Below, one piece after another: positions 1 through 8,738 of a stretch of 64,000 bases of DNA. The notes below the pieces were generated by a model. That model made no database searches and had not been told where the DNA came from. It saw only the letters and a list, made by a program, of their open reading frames with translations. A program made the position numbers and the translations under genes. The stretch is from assembly GCF_000504245.1 (NCBI RefSeq), contig NZ_KI632509.1, positions 2,045,723 through 2,109,722 on the forward strand. The letters run 5' to 3'. Origin of the DNA: Haloechinothrix halophila YIM 93223 (lineage in GTDB: Bacteria; Actinomycetota; Actinomycetes; Mycobacteriales; Pseudonocardiaceae). Each line of letters begins with the position of its first letter. Position 1 is the first letter of the stretch.

Positions 1-100
1 CACCCTCGCCGTCGGCGACTCGGTGGCTGGGGTGACGCCGGGCAACGGCTTCACGGGTCCATTTGGCGACGCTGTCAACTGGATCCGCACCGGGGAGTGA
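1..100 (+). CDS. 3' end of an unidentified gene (partial)
   Basis: An open frame (codons beginning at base 2) runs in from the left edge and stops at TGA 98-100. The 32 visible residues end in FGDAVNWIRTGE. No domain can be recognised in so short a piece. The gene starts outside the window, so its function cannot be assigned. The following ABC operon is separated from it by almost 400 bases and is not part of the same transcription unit on this evidence. Confidence 0.45.
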   Translation, partial: TLAVGDSVAGVTPGNGFTGPFGDAVNWIRTGE

Positions 101-492
101 GCACGGTCTCGCTTCCAGCTGCGAGTACCAGTGCCGCGATCGTTTTGATCAGCGTTTCGAAATGACGCGTTTGTTCGGTTCCCGAACGATCCTTCATCGG
201 TTCCTCAGCTCGGGGGACCCCGATGTGTGTGAACCATTCGGCGCAGTCGCAACCTTTTCCTGACCCGGTCGTGACCTGCTACGAGAGCGTGCGGGTAAAC
301 AAGCTCGCCACTGGCGAAAATGGGCACGTCACCCTTTGGTCACGATCGGACGCCAACCGGTGACGTCCTATGATTTCCTTTCTACGGTGCTGCGTCAGCG
401 AGCCATGTTCTTATTGGCATGGCACATGCTCCGATGACCAATACCGGAGTCACTTGGGCGCAAGTCCCAGTGCTTTAGGAGGACACACTCGA
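101..492 (+). other. Intergenic region and leader of the peptide ABC operon
   Basis: No convincing gene is seen here. A TATGAT hexamer at 369-374 could be the -10 box of the operon promoter, but no good -35 box sits 16-19 bases upstream. An ATG at 370 is in frame with the substrate-binding protein, but would put 41 non-signal residues before a perfect lipoprotein signal, so it is not taken as the start. A Shine-Dalgarno AGGAGGA lies just before base 486, close to the chosen ATG at 493. Confidence 0.4.
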
Positions 493-2238
493 ATGAGGAG
501 ATCTCGAACAATCTCCGCTGCGGCATTGTTGATGGGCTCAGCGTTGATCCTGAGCGCCTGCGGTGGTGACGGCGGTGACGGTGACGGCGCGGCGGAGCCG
601 GGCAACATCTACGCCGACTGCGACGCCAACCCGAACGAGTGCAACGCGGTTCCCGATGACCAGTTGCAGGACGGTGGCGAAATCTCGTTCGCCATCGAGA
701 AGAACATCCCGAACTGGAACATCATCTCCAGCGAAGGCAATGTTCAGGAGTCAGCTTTCGTCCTCAAGGGCGTCCTGCCCTACACCTTTTATGCCGAGCC
801 GGACTTCACGGTCACGATGAACGAAGACGTGCTGGTGTCGGCCGAGCAGGTCAGTGACGATCCGCAGACGATTGAGTACGAGATCCAGCCGGACGCGCAG
901 TGGTCCGACGGCACGCCGATCAACGCGGACGACTTCATCTACAACTGGAAGGTGCAGAACGGCGAGGACTGCCCGGACTGCGCGCCAGCCTCGACGTCGG
1001 GTTACGACCAGGTCGAGTCGGTCGAAGGTAGCGACGACGGCAAGACCGTGACGGTGACCTTCAAGGAGCCGTTCACCGACTGGAAGGTGCTGTGGGGCTC
1101 GGGCGGTCCGATGTATCCGGCCCACATCGCCGAGGAGAACGGCGGCACGGACAGCCCCAAGGGGCTGGCGGAGTCGTTCGAGTGGTTCGGCAAGAACGTG
1201 CCGGAGTACTCCGGCGGCCCGTTCAAGATCGAGAACTTCCAGGACAACGAGTCCGTGACCGCGGTCCCGAACGAGAACTTCTGGGGCGAAGCGCCCAACC
1301 TCGACCGGCTGATCTACCGGGTCATCACCGAGGCATCCGAGCAGCCGACGGCGCTGCAGAACAACGAGGTGCAGGTCATCTACCCGCAGCCGCAGGTGGA
1401 CTTCGTGGACCAGATCGACGCCATGCAGGGCGTGTCTTCCCACATCGGGATGGGCCTGGTCTGGGAGCACTTCGACTTCAACCTGAAGAACAAGTTCCTC
1501 TCGGATGAGCCGCTGCGTGACGCGCTGTTCACCGCGGTGGACCGCCAGGGCATCATCGACAAGACGGTAGGCCAGTTCACCGACAAGGCCGAGCCGCTCA
1601 ACAGCCACAACTTCGTGCCAGGCCAGGACGGCTACGAGGACGTCGTGAGCGAGTTCGGGCACGGCAGCGGTGACGTCGAGGCGGCGAAGAAGATCCTCAC
1701 CGACGCTGGTTACGAGCTCTCGGGCGGCAAACTGCAGACGCCGGACGGCAAGACCGTGCCGGAGATGCGCATCCGCTACACCACCGGCAACGAGATCCGG
1801 CAGAACGAGTGCGAGCTGTTCGCACAGGCCGCCAAGGAGCTTGGCGTCACGGTCAACGTCGAGCCGACCGACGACCTGGGTGGCACCCTGGTCGAGGGTG
1901 ACTACGACATCATCGTGTTCGCCTGGGTGAGCTCGCCGTTCCCGTACAGCGGTGCGGTGCAGCTGTGGACCAGCGACTCGGGCAGCAACTTCGGCAAGTA
2001 CGAGAACGAAGAGGTCGACAAGCTGCTGCGGGAGGCCGCGTCGGAGACTGACACGGCCGTGGCGACCGAGAAGCTGAACGAGGCGGACAAGATCATGTCG
2101 GAAGATGCCTACGTTCTGCCGCTGTACCAGAAGCCCACGTTCATCGCGGCGCACGACAACGTCGCGAACGTGCGCAACAACTCGACGCTCGACGGCCCGG
2201 TGTACAACGTGGCCGAGTGGGGCCTCCGCAAGGAGTAA
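493..2238 (+). CDS. ABC transporter substrate-binding lipoprotein, oligopeptide family (type 5)
   Basis: Extracytoplasmic solute receptor of the DppA/OppA family, 581 residues. The ATG at 493 follows an AGGAGGA ribosome site and opens a lipoprotein signal peptide ending in the lipobox LSAC with Cys23, so the mature protein should be lipid-anchored to the outer face of the membrane. The body has the family pattern: a WSDG(T/A)P-type motif, an NENFWG segment and a late NxxxVDKLL region. It is first in a five-gene operon with two permeases and two ATPases, typical for di/oligopeptide uptake. The actual ligand cannot be read from sequence. A strong hairpin directly after the stop probably makes this gene more abundantly expressed than the permeases. 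Confidence 0.92.
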   Translation: MRRSRTISAAALLMGSALILSACGGDGGDGDGAAEPGNIYADCDANPNECNAVPDDQLQDGGEISFAIEKNIPNWNIISSEGNVQESAFVLKGVLPYTFYAEPDFTVTMNEDVLVSAEQVSDDPQTIEYEIQPDAQWSDGTPINADDFIYNWKVQNGEDCPDCAPASTSGYDQVESVEGSDDGKTVTVTFKEPFTDWKVLWGSGGPMYPAHIAEENGGTDSPKGLAESFEWFGKNVPEYSGGPFKIENFQDNESVTAVPNENFWGEAPNLDRLIYRVITEASEQPTALQNNEVQVIYPQPQVDFVDQIDAMQGVSSHIGMGLVWEHFDFNLKNKFLSDEPLRDALFTAVDRQGIIDKTVGQFTDKAEPLNSHNFVPGQDGYEDVVSEFGHGSGDVEAAKKILTDAGYELSGGKLQTPDGKTVPEMRIRYTTGNEIRQNECELFAQAAKELGVTVNVEPTDDLGGTLVEGDYDIIVFAWVSSPFPYSGAVQLWTSDSGSNFGKYENEEVDKLLREAASETDTAVATEKLNEADKIMSEDAYVLPLYQKPTFIAAHDNVANVRNNSTLDGPVYNVAEWGLRKE

Positions 2239-2262
2239 CCACGGCCGAGCGAACGTGACCTT

Positions 2263-2297
2263 GGGTGGGGCCACCACACAACCTGGTGGCCCCACCC
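2263..2297 (+). terminator. Hairpin between receptor and permease genes
   Basis: A perfect 14-bp inverted repeat (2263-2276 with 2284-2297, 7-nt loop) lies 25 bases after the lipoprotein stop and about 110 bases before the permease. It has no clear T-tract. In ABC importer operons such structures usually act as partial terminators or mRNA-stabilising stems that raise the receptor to permease ratio. That role is inferred. Confidence 0.7.
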
Positions 2298-2407
2298 GAG
2301 TGAGCGGGCCGGTTTTCCGGTATCCCCGTCAGACCGACGTACGATAAGCGTCAGCGGCTCGCCACGAGCGGTCGCTGCGGTCCTCCGTCCGAAGCAGGAT
2401 GATCTCC

Positions 2408-3388
2408 ATGCTTGCCTATGCCTTGCGCCGGGTGTTGCTCTCGGTGCCGATCCTGATCGCGTCCACGTTCGTCGTGTTCGTGATCACAGCGCTGTCGAAG
2501 AGTCCGATCAGTGACCTTCGCGCCAAAAACCCGCCACCACCCGAGCGCACGATCGAGCTGGAGCGGCAGCGGCTCAACCTCGACCAGCCGTTGCTCGAGC
2601 GCTACTGGAACTGGCTGCTCGGCCTGTTCCGCGGTGACTTCGGGCCGTCTGTGCAGTCACGAATGGACATCGGTGCCGAGGTCGTCGACCGGTTCATCGT
2701 GACGTTCCGGCTCATCGGGCTCGCCATGCTCGTCGCGCTCGTCCTCGCGATCATCGTGGGTGTCATCAGCGCGGTGAAGCAGTACTCCGGTGTCGATTAC
2801 ACCTCGACGTTCCTTGGCTTTCTTTTCCTCTCGTTGCCGTCGTTCTGGTTCGCCATTCTGCTCAAGCAGGCGGGAATCAGCTTCAACAACGCGGTCGGCG
2901 AGCAGGTGTTGTTCACCATCGGCGACAGTTCCGTCTACGTGACAGGGGGAACGTGGGCCGAGTTCACCGACGCTCTCGGACATATGGTCTTACCGACCAT
3001 CTCGCTGGCGTTGCTGTCGTTCGCGGCCTGGAGCCGCTTCCAGCGGGCGTCCATGCTTGAGGTGCTCAACAGCGACTACGTCCGGCTCGCTCGCGCCAAG
3101 GGCCTGCGGCGCGGCACGGTGATGCGTAAGCACGCACTGCGCACCGCGCTGATCCCGCTCACCACGGTGACCGCTCTCGACCTCGGAGCGATCATCTCGG
3201 GCGCGGTTGTCACCGAAAAGGTGTTCCAGTGGCAGGGGGCAGGGACCTTCCTGCTCGACGCGATCGAGCGAAGCGACGTCTACGCGGTACAGGCGTGGCT
3301 GCTGGTGTCGGCCACGTTCATCATCCTGTTCAACCTGGCCGCTGACCTGCTGTACGGCGTACTCGACCCGAGGATCCGCTATGCCTGA
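2408..3388 (+). CDS. ABC transporter permease, DppB/OppB type
   Basis: Integral membrane permease of about 326 residues. It has an N-terminal LRRVLLSVPILIAS membrane helix, a loop with the family GDFGPS motif, and further helices with the EAA-loop signature (DYVRLARAKGL) that docks on the ATPase. ATG 2399 is also in frame, but ATG 2408 has AGGA eight bases upstream and gives the usual short MLAYALRR start, so it is preferred. The stop overlaps the next gene by 8 bases, so the two permeases are translationally coupled. It forms the pore with the DppC-type partner. Confidence 0.9.
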   Translation: MLAYALRRVLLSVPILIASTFVVFVITALSKSPISDLRAKNPPPPERTIELERQRLNLDQPLLERYWNWLLGLFRGDFGPSVQSRMDIGAEVVDRFIVTFRLIGLAMLVALVLAIIVGVISAVKQYSGVDYTSTFLGFLFLSLPSFWFAILLKQAGISFNNAVGEQVLFTIGDSSVYVTGGTWAEFTDALGHMVLPTISLALLSFAAWSRFQRASMLEVLNSDYVRLARAKGLRRGTVMRKHALRTALIPLTTVTALDLGAIISGAVVTEKVFQWQGAGTFLLDAIERSDVYAVQAWLLVSATFIILFNLAADLLYGVLDPRIRYA

Positions 3389-4328
3389 TGCGACTGAGAC
3401 CCAGCAGAGCAGCCCGTTGACCGGGCAGCCGAGCGAGACAAGCCCGGCAGGGCAGCCGGAGCGGGAGTTCACGGTTCCCGAGCGGAGTCAGACGCAGATG
3501 ATCCTGCGTCGCTTCTTGCAGCACAAGTTGGCCGTAGCCAGCTTGTTCGTGCTCCTTGGTGTCGTCCTGGTCGCCTTCGTCGGTGGCGCGCTGTGGAAGT
3601 ACAGCTACGTGGACATCACCGCGGACGAGTCGGTGCCACCGTCGTGGGAGCACCCGTTCGGCACTGACGCGGTCGGTCACGACTCGTTCGCGCAGGTGTT
3701 GCGCGGTACCCAGCTGTCGCTGGGCGTCGCGGTGCTCGTGGCCCTGTTCTCCACCATCGTCGGAACGGTCTGGGGCTCCATCGCGGGCTACTACCGTGGG
3801 TGGCTGGACACCGTGATGATGCGCATCGCTGACCTCGTGCTGACGTTGCCGTTGCTGGCCGTCGCGGCCGTGCTTGGCCACAACGTCGGTGGTTCGTGGT
3901 GGTTGATCGCGGTGGTCATCGCCGGGCTGTACTGGGCTTATGTCGCCCGTGTCGCCCGGGGTGTCGTGCTGTCGCTGCGGGAGAAGGAGTTCATCGAGGC
4001 GTCTAAGGCGCTTGGTGCCAGCGATATGCGGATCATCCTGCGGCACCTCGTGCCGAACTCGCTTGGTGCGGTGATCGTCAACGCCACGATCCTGGTCGCG
4101 ATCGCCATCCTCATCGAGACGGCGCTGTCGTTCCTCGGCTTCGGTGTCCAGCCGCCGGACACGTCGCTCGGGCTACTCGTCAGCAATGCGCAGACGGCGG
4201 TGTCGACCCGCCCGTGGCTGTTCTACTTCCCCGGCCTTTTCATCATCATCATCGCGTTGACGATCAACTTCATCGGGGACGGCTTGCGCGACGCGTTCGA
4301 CCCCAAGCAGACGAAGGTGCGTGAATGA
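3381..4328 (+). CDS. ABC transporter permease, DppC/OppC type
   Basis: Second membrane permease, 315 residues. It starts at the ATG overlapping the end of the upstream permease gene; the open frame extends much further back but only as out-of-frame shadow of that gene. A cytoplasmic N-terminal tail of about 45 polar residues precedes the first helix (OppC_N region, LRRFLQHKLAVASL). The PFGTDAVGHD motif typical of DppC/OppC follows, then the binding-protein-dependent transport domain with the EAA loop (EASKALGASDMRI). Its TGA overlaps the ATG of the first ATPase gene (ATGA). It pairs with the DppB-type subunit in the inner membrane. Confidence 0.92.
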   Translation: MPDATETQQSSPLTGQPSETSPAGQPEREFTVPERSQTQMILRRFLQHKLAVASLFVLLGVVLVAFVGGALWKYSYVDITADESVPPSWEHPFGTDAVGHDSFAQVLRGTQLSLGVAVLVALFSTIVGTVWGSIAGYYRGWLDTVMMRIADLVLTLPLLAVAAVLGHNVGGSWWLIAVVIAGLYWAYVARVARGVVLSLREKEFIEASKALGASDMRIILRHLVPNSLGAVIVNATILVAIAILIETALSFLGFGVQPPDTSLGLLVSNAQTAVSTRPWLFYFPGLFIIIIALTINFIGDGLRDAFDPKQTKVRE

Positions 4329-5407
4329 CCGCTACAACTCCACGCAGCGATCCTGGTGGAACCGTGCTCGAGGTGGACGACCTCCACGTCGAGTTCCCGA
4401 CAGACGACGGTCTCGTGCGAGCCGTCCGGGGTGTCAGCTTCGGGCTGCGCCGTGGCGAGGTGCTCGGCATCGTGGGCGAGTCTGGGTCCGGCAAGTCCGT
4501 GACCTCGATGGCCGTGATGGGCCTGCTGCCGGACACGGCTCGAGTGTCCGGTGCGATCCGCTATGACGGTAAGAACCTGGTCGGCGCCAGCGACAAGGAG
4601 ATGTCGACCGTCAGGGGCAAGCGGATCTCGATGGTCTTCCAGGACCCGATGACGTCGCTGAACCCGGTCTATCCCATCGGTTACCAGATCGCCGAGGCGA
4701 TCCTGGCGCACGAGAACATCCGCAAGGATGCCGCGATGAAGCGGGCGGTCGAGCTGCTCGAGGTCGTGCACATCCCGAATCCGGAGGAGCGTGCGAAGGC
4801 CTACCCACACGAGCTGTCGGGCGGTATGCGGCAGCGGATCGTCATCGCGATCGCGATGGCCAACCGCCCGGACATCATCATCGCCGACGAGCCGACCACC
4901 GCCCTCGACGTGACGGTGCAGGCTCAGATCCTGGAAGCGCTCGCCAATGCGCAGGCGGAGACCGGAGCGGCGATGATGCTGATCACCCATGACCTCGGTG
5001 TGATCGCGGGCCAGGCCGACCGGGTCCAAGTGATGTACGCCGGAAAGGTGGTGGAAGCGGGCACCGCTGAGGAAGTCTTCTACCGCCCCCGGATGCCGTA
5101 CACGCTGGGTCTGCTCGGCAGTCTGCCCCGGCTGGACGTGCGCTCGGAACGGTTGACGCCGATCAGTGGCTCACCGCCCTCCGCGGTGAACATGCCGCCT
5201 GGATGCCCGTTCAGCCCTCGGTGCCCGATGGCAGCCCCGGAATGCGACGTCGAGGAACCACCTCTTGAGCAAGGTATGACCGCGACGCACTTCGCGGCCT
5301 GTTACTTCAGTGCCGACGTCGAGGGACACACACCGGACGAGATCTTCCGTTCGACGGAAGCCGCTGATGCCGCGTCCGGATCGAGTGCCAGGGAGGGGAG
5401 CCGATGA
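4325..5407 (+). CDS. Oligopeptide ABC transporter ATP-binding protein, DppD/OppD type
   Basis: Cytoplasmic ATPase, 360 residues. Walker A is GESGSGKS (about residue 55), followed by Q-loop VFQDPMTSLNP, signature LSGGM, Walker B with IIIADEPTTALD, and switch His in LITHDLG. The C-terminal oligopeptide/dipeptide domain carries the Cys cluster GCPFSPRCPMAAPEC, which in related OppD/DppD/DppF proteins binds an iron-sulfur cluster. That is family knowledge, not proven here. Both ends overlap neighbours by ATGA, so it is tightly coupled to the permease and the second ATPase. It is expected to form a heterodimer with the next gene product. Confidence 0.94.
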   Translation: MTATTPRSDPGGTVLEVDDLHVEFPTDDGLVRAVRGVSFGLRRGEVLGIVGESGSGKSVTSMAVMGLLPDTARVSGAIRYDGKNLVGASDKEMSTVRGKRISMVFQDPMTSLNPVYPIGYQIAEAILAHENIRKDAAMKRAVELLEVVHIPNPEERAKAYPHELSGGMRQRIVIAIAMANRPDIIIADEPTTALDVTVQAQILEALANAQAETGAAMMLITHDLGVIAGQADRVQVMYAGKVVEAGTAEEVFYRPRMPYTLGLLGSLPRLDVRSERLTPISGSPPSAVNMPPGCPFSPRCPMAAPECDVEEPPLEQGMTATHFAACYFSADVEGHTPDEIFRSTEAADAASGSSAREGSR

Positions 5408-6450
5408 GGACCAGCGAAACCACCGCGGTACCCGCGGCGACGACCACGGGGGAGCCGGTGCTGTCCGCCCGCAACCTCGTGAAGCACTTCCCCGTTCGCG
5501 GCGGCGGATTGCTGCGTCGCAAGGTGGGCGATATTCACGCCGTGTGCGATGTCTCGTTCGATATCTACGAGAACGAGACACTGGGGCTCGTCGGCGAGTC
5601 TGGCTGCGGCAAGTCCACGACCGCACGGCTGCTGATGGACCTGCATCCCGCCACGTCAGGGGACGTCTACTTCGACGGCACCAGTATCAGCTCCCTGTCG
5701 CGCAAGCAGATGCAACGGACACGCCGGAACATGCAGATCGTGTTCCAGGACCCATATGCGTCGCTCGACCCGCGGATGCCGGTCAACGAGATCGTCGCGG
5801 AGCCGCTGCGTATCCACGGTGTCTATGACGCCGATCGGGTACGGCAGCTGCTGCACACGGTGGGGCTGCGGCCGGAGCACGGCAACCGGTTCCCGCACGA
5901 GTTCTCGGGCGGGCAACGCCAGCGCATCGGTATCGCACGGGCTCTCGCCCTCGAGCCGAGGCTGCTGGTGCTCGACGAGCCAGTGTCGGCGCTGGACGTG
6001 TCGATCCAGGCCGGTGTGCTGAACCTGCTCGAGGATTTGCAAGCAGAACTCGGGTTGTCGTACCTGTTCGTCTCGCACGACCTGTCCGTCGTGCGGCACG
6101 TCGCCGACCGCATCGCGGTGATGTATCTCGGCAAGATCGTGGAGTTCGCTCCCGCCGAGCGGCTGTTCGAGGCGCCCGCGCACCCGTACACGCAGGCACT
6201 GATCTCGGCCATTCCGATCCCCGATCCACAGAAGGAGCGGTCGAGGCAACGCATCGTGATCACGGGTGACGTGCCAAGCCCAGGCAACCCACCGAGCGGG
6301 TGCCGCTTCAGGACGCGGTGTCCGAAGTTCGCCAATGAACTCAGCGAGTCGGACAGGACGTTGTGCGTCGAGCAGGAGCCTGAGCTCATCGACCGTGGTC
6401 AGGGGCATCCCGCTGCCTGCCACTTCGCGGAGAGCGCGGCACTGCTGTAG
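5404..6450 (+). CDS. Oligopeptide ABC transporter ATP-binding protein, DppF/OppF type
   Basis: Second ATPase of the importer, 348 residues, starting in the ATGA overlap with the preceding gene. Motifs are GESGCGKS (Walker A), VFQDPYASLDPR, FSGGQRQRIGIARAL (signature) and LLVLDEPVSALD (Walker B). A C-terminal oligopeptide-transporter domain has CRFRTRCP plus later cysteines. It is the last gene of the operon; 117 bases of non-coding sequence follow before mshB. The pair of ATPases with both permeases and the lipoprotein makes a complete importer. Confidence 0.94.
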   Translation: MRTSETTAVPAATTTGEPVLSARNLVKHFPVRGGGLLRRKVGDIHAVCDVSFDIYENETLGLVGESGCGKSTTARLLMDLHPATSGDVYFDGTSISSLSRKQMQRTRRNMQIVFQDPYASLDPRMPVNEIVAEPLRIHGVYDADRVRQLLHTVGLRPEHGNRFPHEFSGGQRQRIGIARALALEPRLLVLDEPVSALDVSIQAGVLNLLEDLQAELGLSYLFVSHDLSVVRHVADRIAVMYLGKIVEFAPAERLFEAPAHPYTQALISAIPIPDPQKERSRQRIVITGDVPSPGNPPSGCRFRTRCPKFANELSESDRTLCVEQEPELIDRGQGHPAACHFAESAALL

Positions 6451-6567
6451 TTCGCGGCGGCCGAGTGGGGCGCTGCTGGTGGTGGTTCGCTCACGTGACG
6501 CGGCACACGTCGGCGATGTGTCGGATGTTGGTTCGCTACGGTGGCGAGGTGATCAGCGACAACACTG

Positions 6568-7425
6568 ATGGACGGGTGCATGGCTGAGGAACGCTCGCGA
6601 CACTCGTTGCTGCTGGTGCACGCGCACCCGGACGACGAGACCCTCACCACCGGCGGCACCATCGCTCGCTACGCGGCCGCTGGCTATGACGTCACGGTCG
6701 TCACCTGCACGCTCGGCGAGGAAGGCGAGATCATCCCGCCCGCGCTCGCGCAGCTCGGTGCCGCCGACGCCGACCAGCTCGGCGGTTACCGGCACGGCGA
6801 GCTGATGGCGGCGTGCGCGGCGCTCGGCGTGCGGCAGCACCGTTACCTCGGCGGCATCGGCCGCTGGCGTGATTCCGGCATGGCGGGCACTCCGTCCACG
6901 AAGCATCCCCGCGCGTTCGTCGGCGGTAGCGTCGATGAACAGGCGTCCCAGCTTCGTGCGGTCCTCGACGAGCTACGGCCGCGGGTGGTCGTCGGCTACG
7001 ACTCCTACGGCGGGTACGGCCACCCCGACCACATCAGGGCGCATGAGATCACTATGGCCGCCGCTCCCGGCGCGGATTCCGTCGACCGGGTGTTTCACAC
7101 CATCGCGCCGAGCGGTCCGGTGCGCCGGGAGCTAGCGCGGCTGCGGGAGGCCGACGACGTGCCGTTCCGTGTGCCTTATGACGACGAACTGCCTGTCGTG
7201 CCTGACGAGTGGGTGACCACCGAGGTCGACATCGCAGGGCACGGCGATGCCAAGCTCCGCGCGCTGGATGCCCACGCCACGCAGGTCACGGTCGCCAGAG
7301 GCGGGCGGCCGTGCTTCGCGCTGTCGAACGGCGCCGCGCTGCCACACCTGGACACCGAGTACTTCGAACTGGTGCACGGCCCGAGCACCGGCTGCGAGCG
7401 CGACCTGTTCGGCGGGCTGTCGTGA
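6568..7425 (+). CDS. mshB: Mycothiol biosynthesis deacetylase MshB
   Basis: N-acetyl-glucosaminyl-inositol deacetylase, 285 residues. It removes the acetyl group from GlcNAc-Ins, giving GlcN-Ins for cysteine ligation by MshC in mycothiol synthesis. It belongs to the LmbE/PIG-L zinc deacetylases: the AHPDDE motif (His20, Asp23) and GYGHPDH supply the metal ligands. Length fits actinobacterial MshB. ATG 6568 is used; ATG 6580 is an in-frame alternative and neither has an ideal ribosome site. The stop overlaps the next GTG, so the small membrane protein downstream is coupled, as beside mshB in mycobacteria. A mycothiol user fits the SigR-RsrA thiol-stress system further along. Confidence 0.9.
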   Translation: MDGCMAEERSRHSLLLVHAHPDDETLTTGGTIARYAAAGYDVTVVTCTLGEEGEIIPPALAQLGAADADQLGGYRHGELMAACAALGVRQHRYLGGIGRWRDSGMAGTPSTKHPRAFVGGSVDEQASQLRAVLDELRPRVVVGYDSYGGYGHPDHIRAHEITMAAAPGADSVDRVFHTIAPSGPVRRELARLREADDVPFRVPYDDELPVVPDEWVTTEVDIAGHGDAKLRALDAHATQVTVARGGRPCFALSNGAALPHLDTEYFELVHGPSTGCERDLFGGLS

Positions 7426-7859
7426 CGAGCGCTCGTGCCGGGTCGGCCCTCGACGGCCTCGCGCTGTCCCTGCTGTTGATCAACTCCGTCGCGCTCGCCA
7501 TGCTGGAGCTGTTCTTCCTACCACTGCGGTTCGACGGCGTCATCCTGCCGGACTACGGCGGTGCACCCGTTCCGGTGAGCGTGCTTGTCGCGTTGATCAC
7601 GACGCCGTGGCTGGTCTCGCAGACCGCCCAGCTCGCGGTGCGAATGGGCGGTCCGGCAGGGTTCGCCGGTCTGCCGTTGACGCTCTGGTTCGTTACCGTG
7701 ATCGGTATCGGGTTGTTCGGGCCAGGTGGCGATCTCGTGCTGCCGCAGGACTGGCGGGCGATCGCGCTGCTCGCCGCTGGCGCGCTGCCGTCGGCGGTGG
7801 TGCTGGGTCGCGTGCTCGCGCAGGCCCGCGTCGCGCGCTCGGGCAGGCCGGGCGGCTGA
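7422..7859 (+). CDS. Small integral membrane protein coupled to mshB
   Basis: 145 residues from the GTG that overlaps the mshB stop (GTGA). Four hydrophobic stretches are visible: LALSLLLINSVALAML, VSVLVALITTPWLV, LPLTLWFVTVIGIGLF and AIALLAAGALPSAVVLG. This suggests a four-helix membrane protein with a basic C-terminal tail. No catalytic motif is seen. A conserved membrane protein of this size follows mshB in mycobacteria (Rv1171, from memory). Its function is unknown; coupling hints at a mycothiol or redox link, but that is only context. Confidence 0.7.
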   Translation: MTSARAGSALDGLALSLLLINSVALAMLELFFLPLRFDGVILPDYGGAPVPVSVLVALITTPWLVSQTAQLAVRMGGPAGFAGLPLTLWFVTVIGIGLFGPGGDLVLPQDWRAIALLAAGALPSAVVLGRVLAQARVARSGRPGG

Positions 7860-7907
7860 GCATCGTGCGGTCGGGCAGCGCGGCCGCCTGAGTCGCAAGG
7901 AGGACCG

Positions 7908-8738
7908 ATGGGCGAGGTCATCACCGATCGGCAGGTCGTCGCGGTGCTGCGGCCGTTCGTGCGGGCGACAGCGCCCGTGCTTGACGCGTTGCGGGAGGCC
8001 GATCCGCTCGGGCTGCGTGCCCGAGCGGCTGAGGCGGCGCGCAGGGGTGAACACCTCGCCGAGCTGGCCAACACTCCGCCTGGCCTGCGCAGGCGGCTGC
8101 TCAACGGGCTGAGCACCGTGAAAATCCCCGGCACGGGTGCATGGGAAACGATGAGCCCTGATCTGCGCACTCGCTGGTGGATCAACCGAGTCGGCAGGGT
8201 CACGGCGTTGCTGACCTCGGTGCCCGGCCTTGGTGGTGCGCTCGCGGACCGGCTGCCGGTGCAGGACGCTCTCGGTACCGCGTCGCAGGGCTTGTTGCTG
8301 TGCGCCATCGCGGGTGAGCGTGGCGTCTCCGGCCACGCCGATAGGGTGCGGCTGCTGGCGTGGGTGCTGTTTGAACGCGACATCGATCCCCGGATCGCCG
8401 CTGGCGATTACCCCGAGCACGACGCATCGGCCGAGGATGCCCGCACCGCGGAACTCACCGCCGAACTGGGGGAGAACGGCGAGAAACGGGGTGGCCGCCG
8501 GATCTCGTTGAAGGGCTTCGCCGTCACGCTGTGGCGGCTCGGCCGCTCGCTCTATGCCGTCACCGAGGAGATGGAGAAGCGCCCGCACGGCAGGTTCTGG
8601 CACCGGTGGCTCGGCATGCTGCCGGTGGTTGGCATGCTCGGCGACTACCTTGGCGAGCGGTCAGGGCTGCGCCGCGTCGCGAAGCGGGCGGACCAGTGGT
8701 TCATCCGATCGGGTCTTACCGCCAGAACTGGAGGATGA
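7908..8738 (+). CDS. Conserved actinobacterial protein of unknown function
   Basis: 276 residues from an ATG behind a good GGAGG site (AAGGAGGACCG). It is mostly helical and soluble-looking, rich in Arg/Leu/Ala. A moderately hydrophobic central segment (LLTSVPGLGGALADRLP) is followed by an acidic stretch (AEDARTAELTAELGENGEK). A short Gly/Leu-rich segment near the C-terminus (WLGMLPVVGMLGDYLG) could touch a membrane. I do not recognise a named family. It ends inside the convergent protease gene with a 23-base tail-to-tail overlap. Confidence 0.6.
   Translation: MGEVITDRQVVAVLRPFVRATAPVLDALREADPLGLRARAAEAARRGEHLAELANTPPGLRRRLLNGLSTVKIPGTGAWETMSPDLRTRWWINRVGRVTALLTSVPGLGGALADRLPVQDALGTASQGLLLCAIAGERGVSGHADRVRLLAWVLFERDIDPRIAAGDYPEHDASAEDARTAELTAELGENGEKRGGRRISLKGFAVTLWRLGRSLYAVTEEMEKRPHGRFWHRWLGMLPVVGMLGDYLGERSGLRRVAKRADQWFIRSGLTARTGG

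Noticed and set aside
64-263. Small plus-strand open frame near the left edge
   Set aside because: Overlaps the end of the partial gene in another frame, no ribosome site and no recognisable sequence.
751-2295. Long minus-strand open frame (514 codons) opposite the ABC receptor gene
   Set aside because: It is the high-GC mirror of a real gene: Arg/Val/Leu/His-rich, without motifs or ribosome site, while the plus frame has a lipobox and family motifs.
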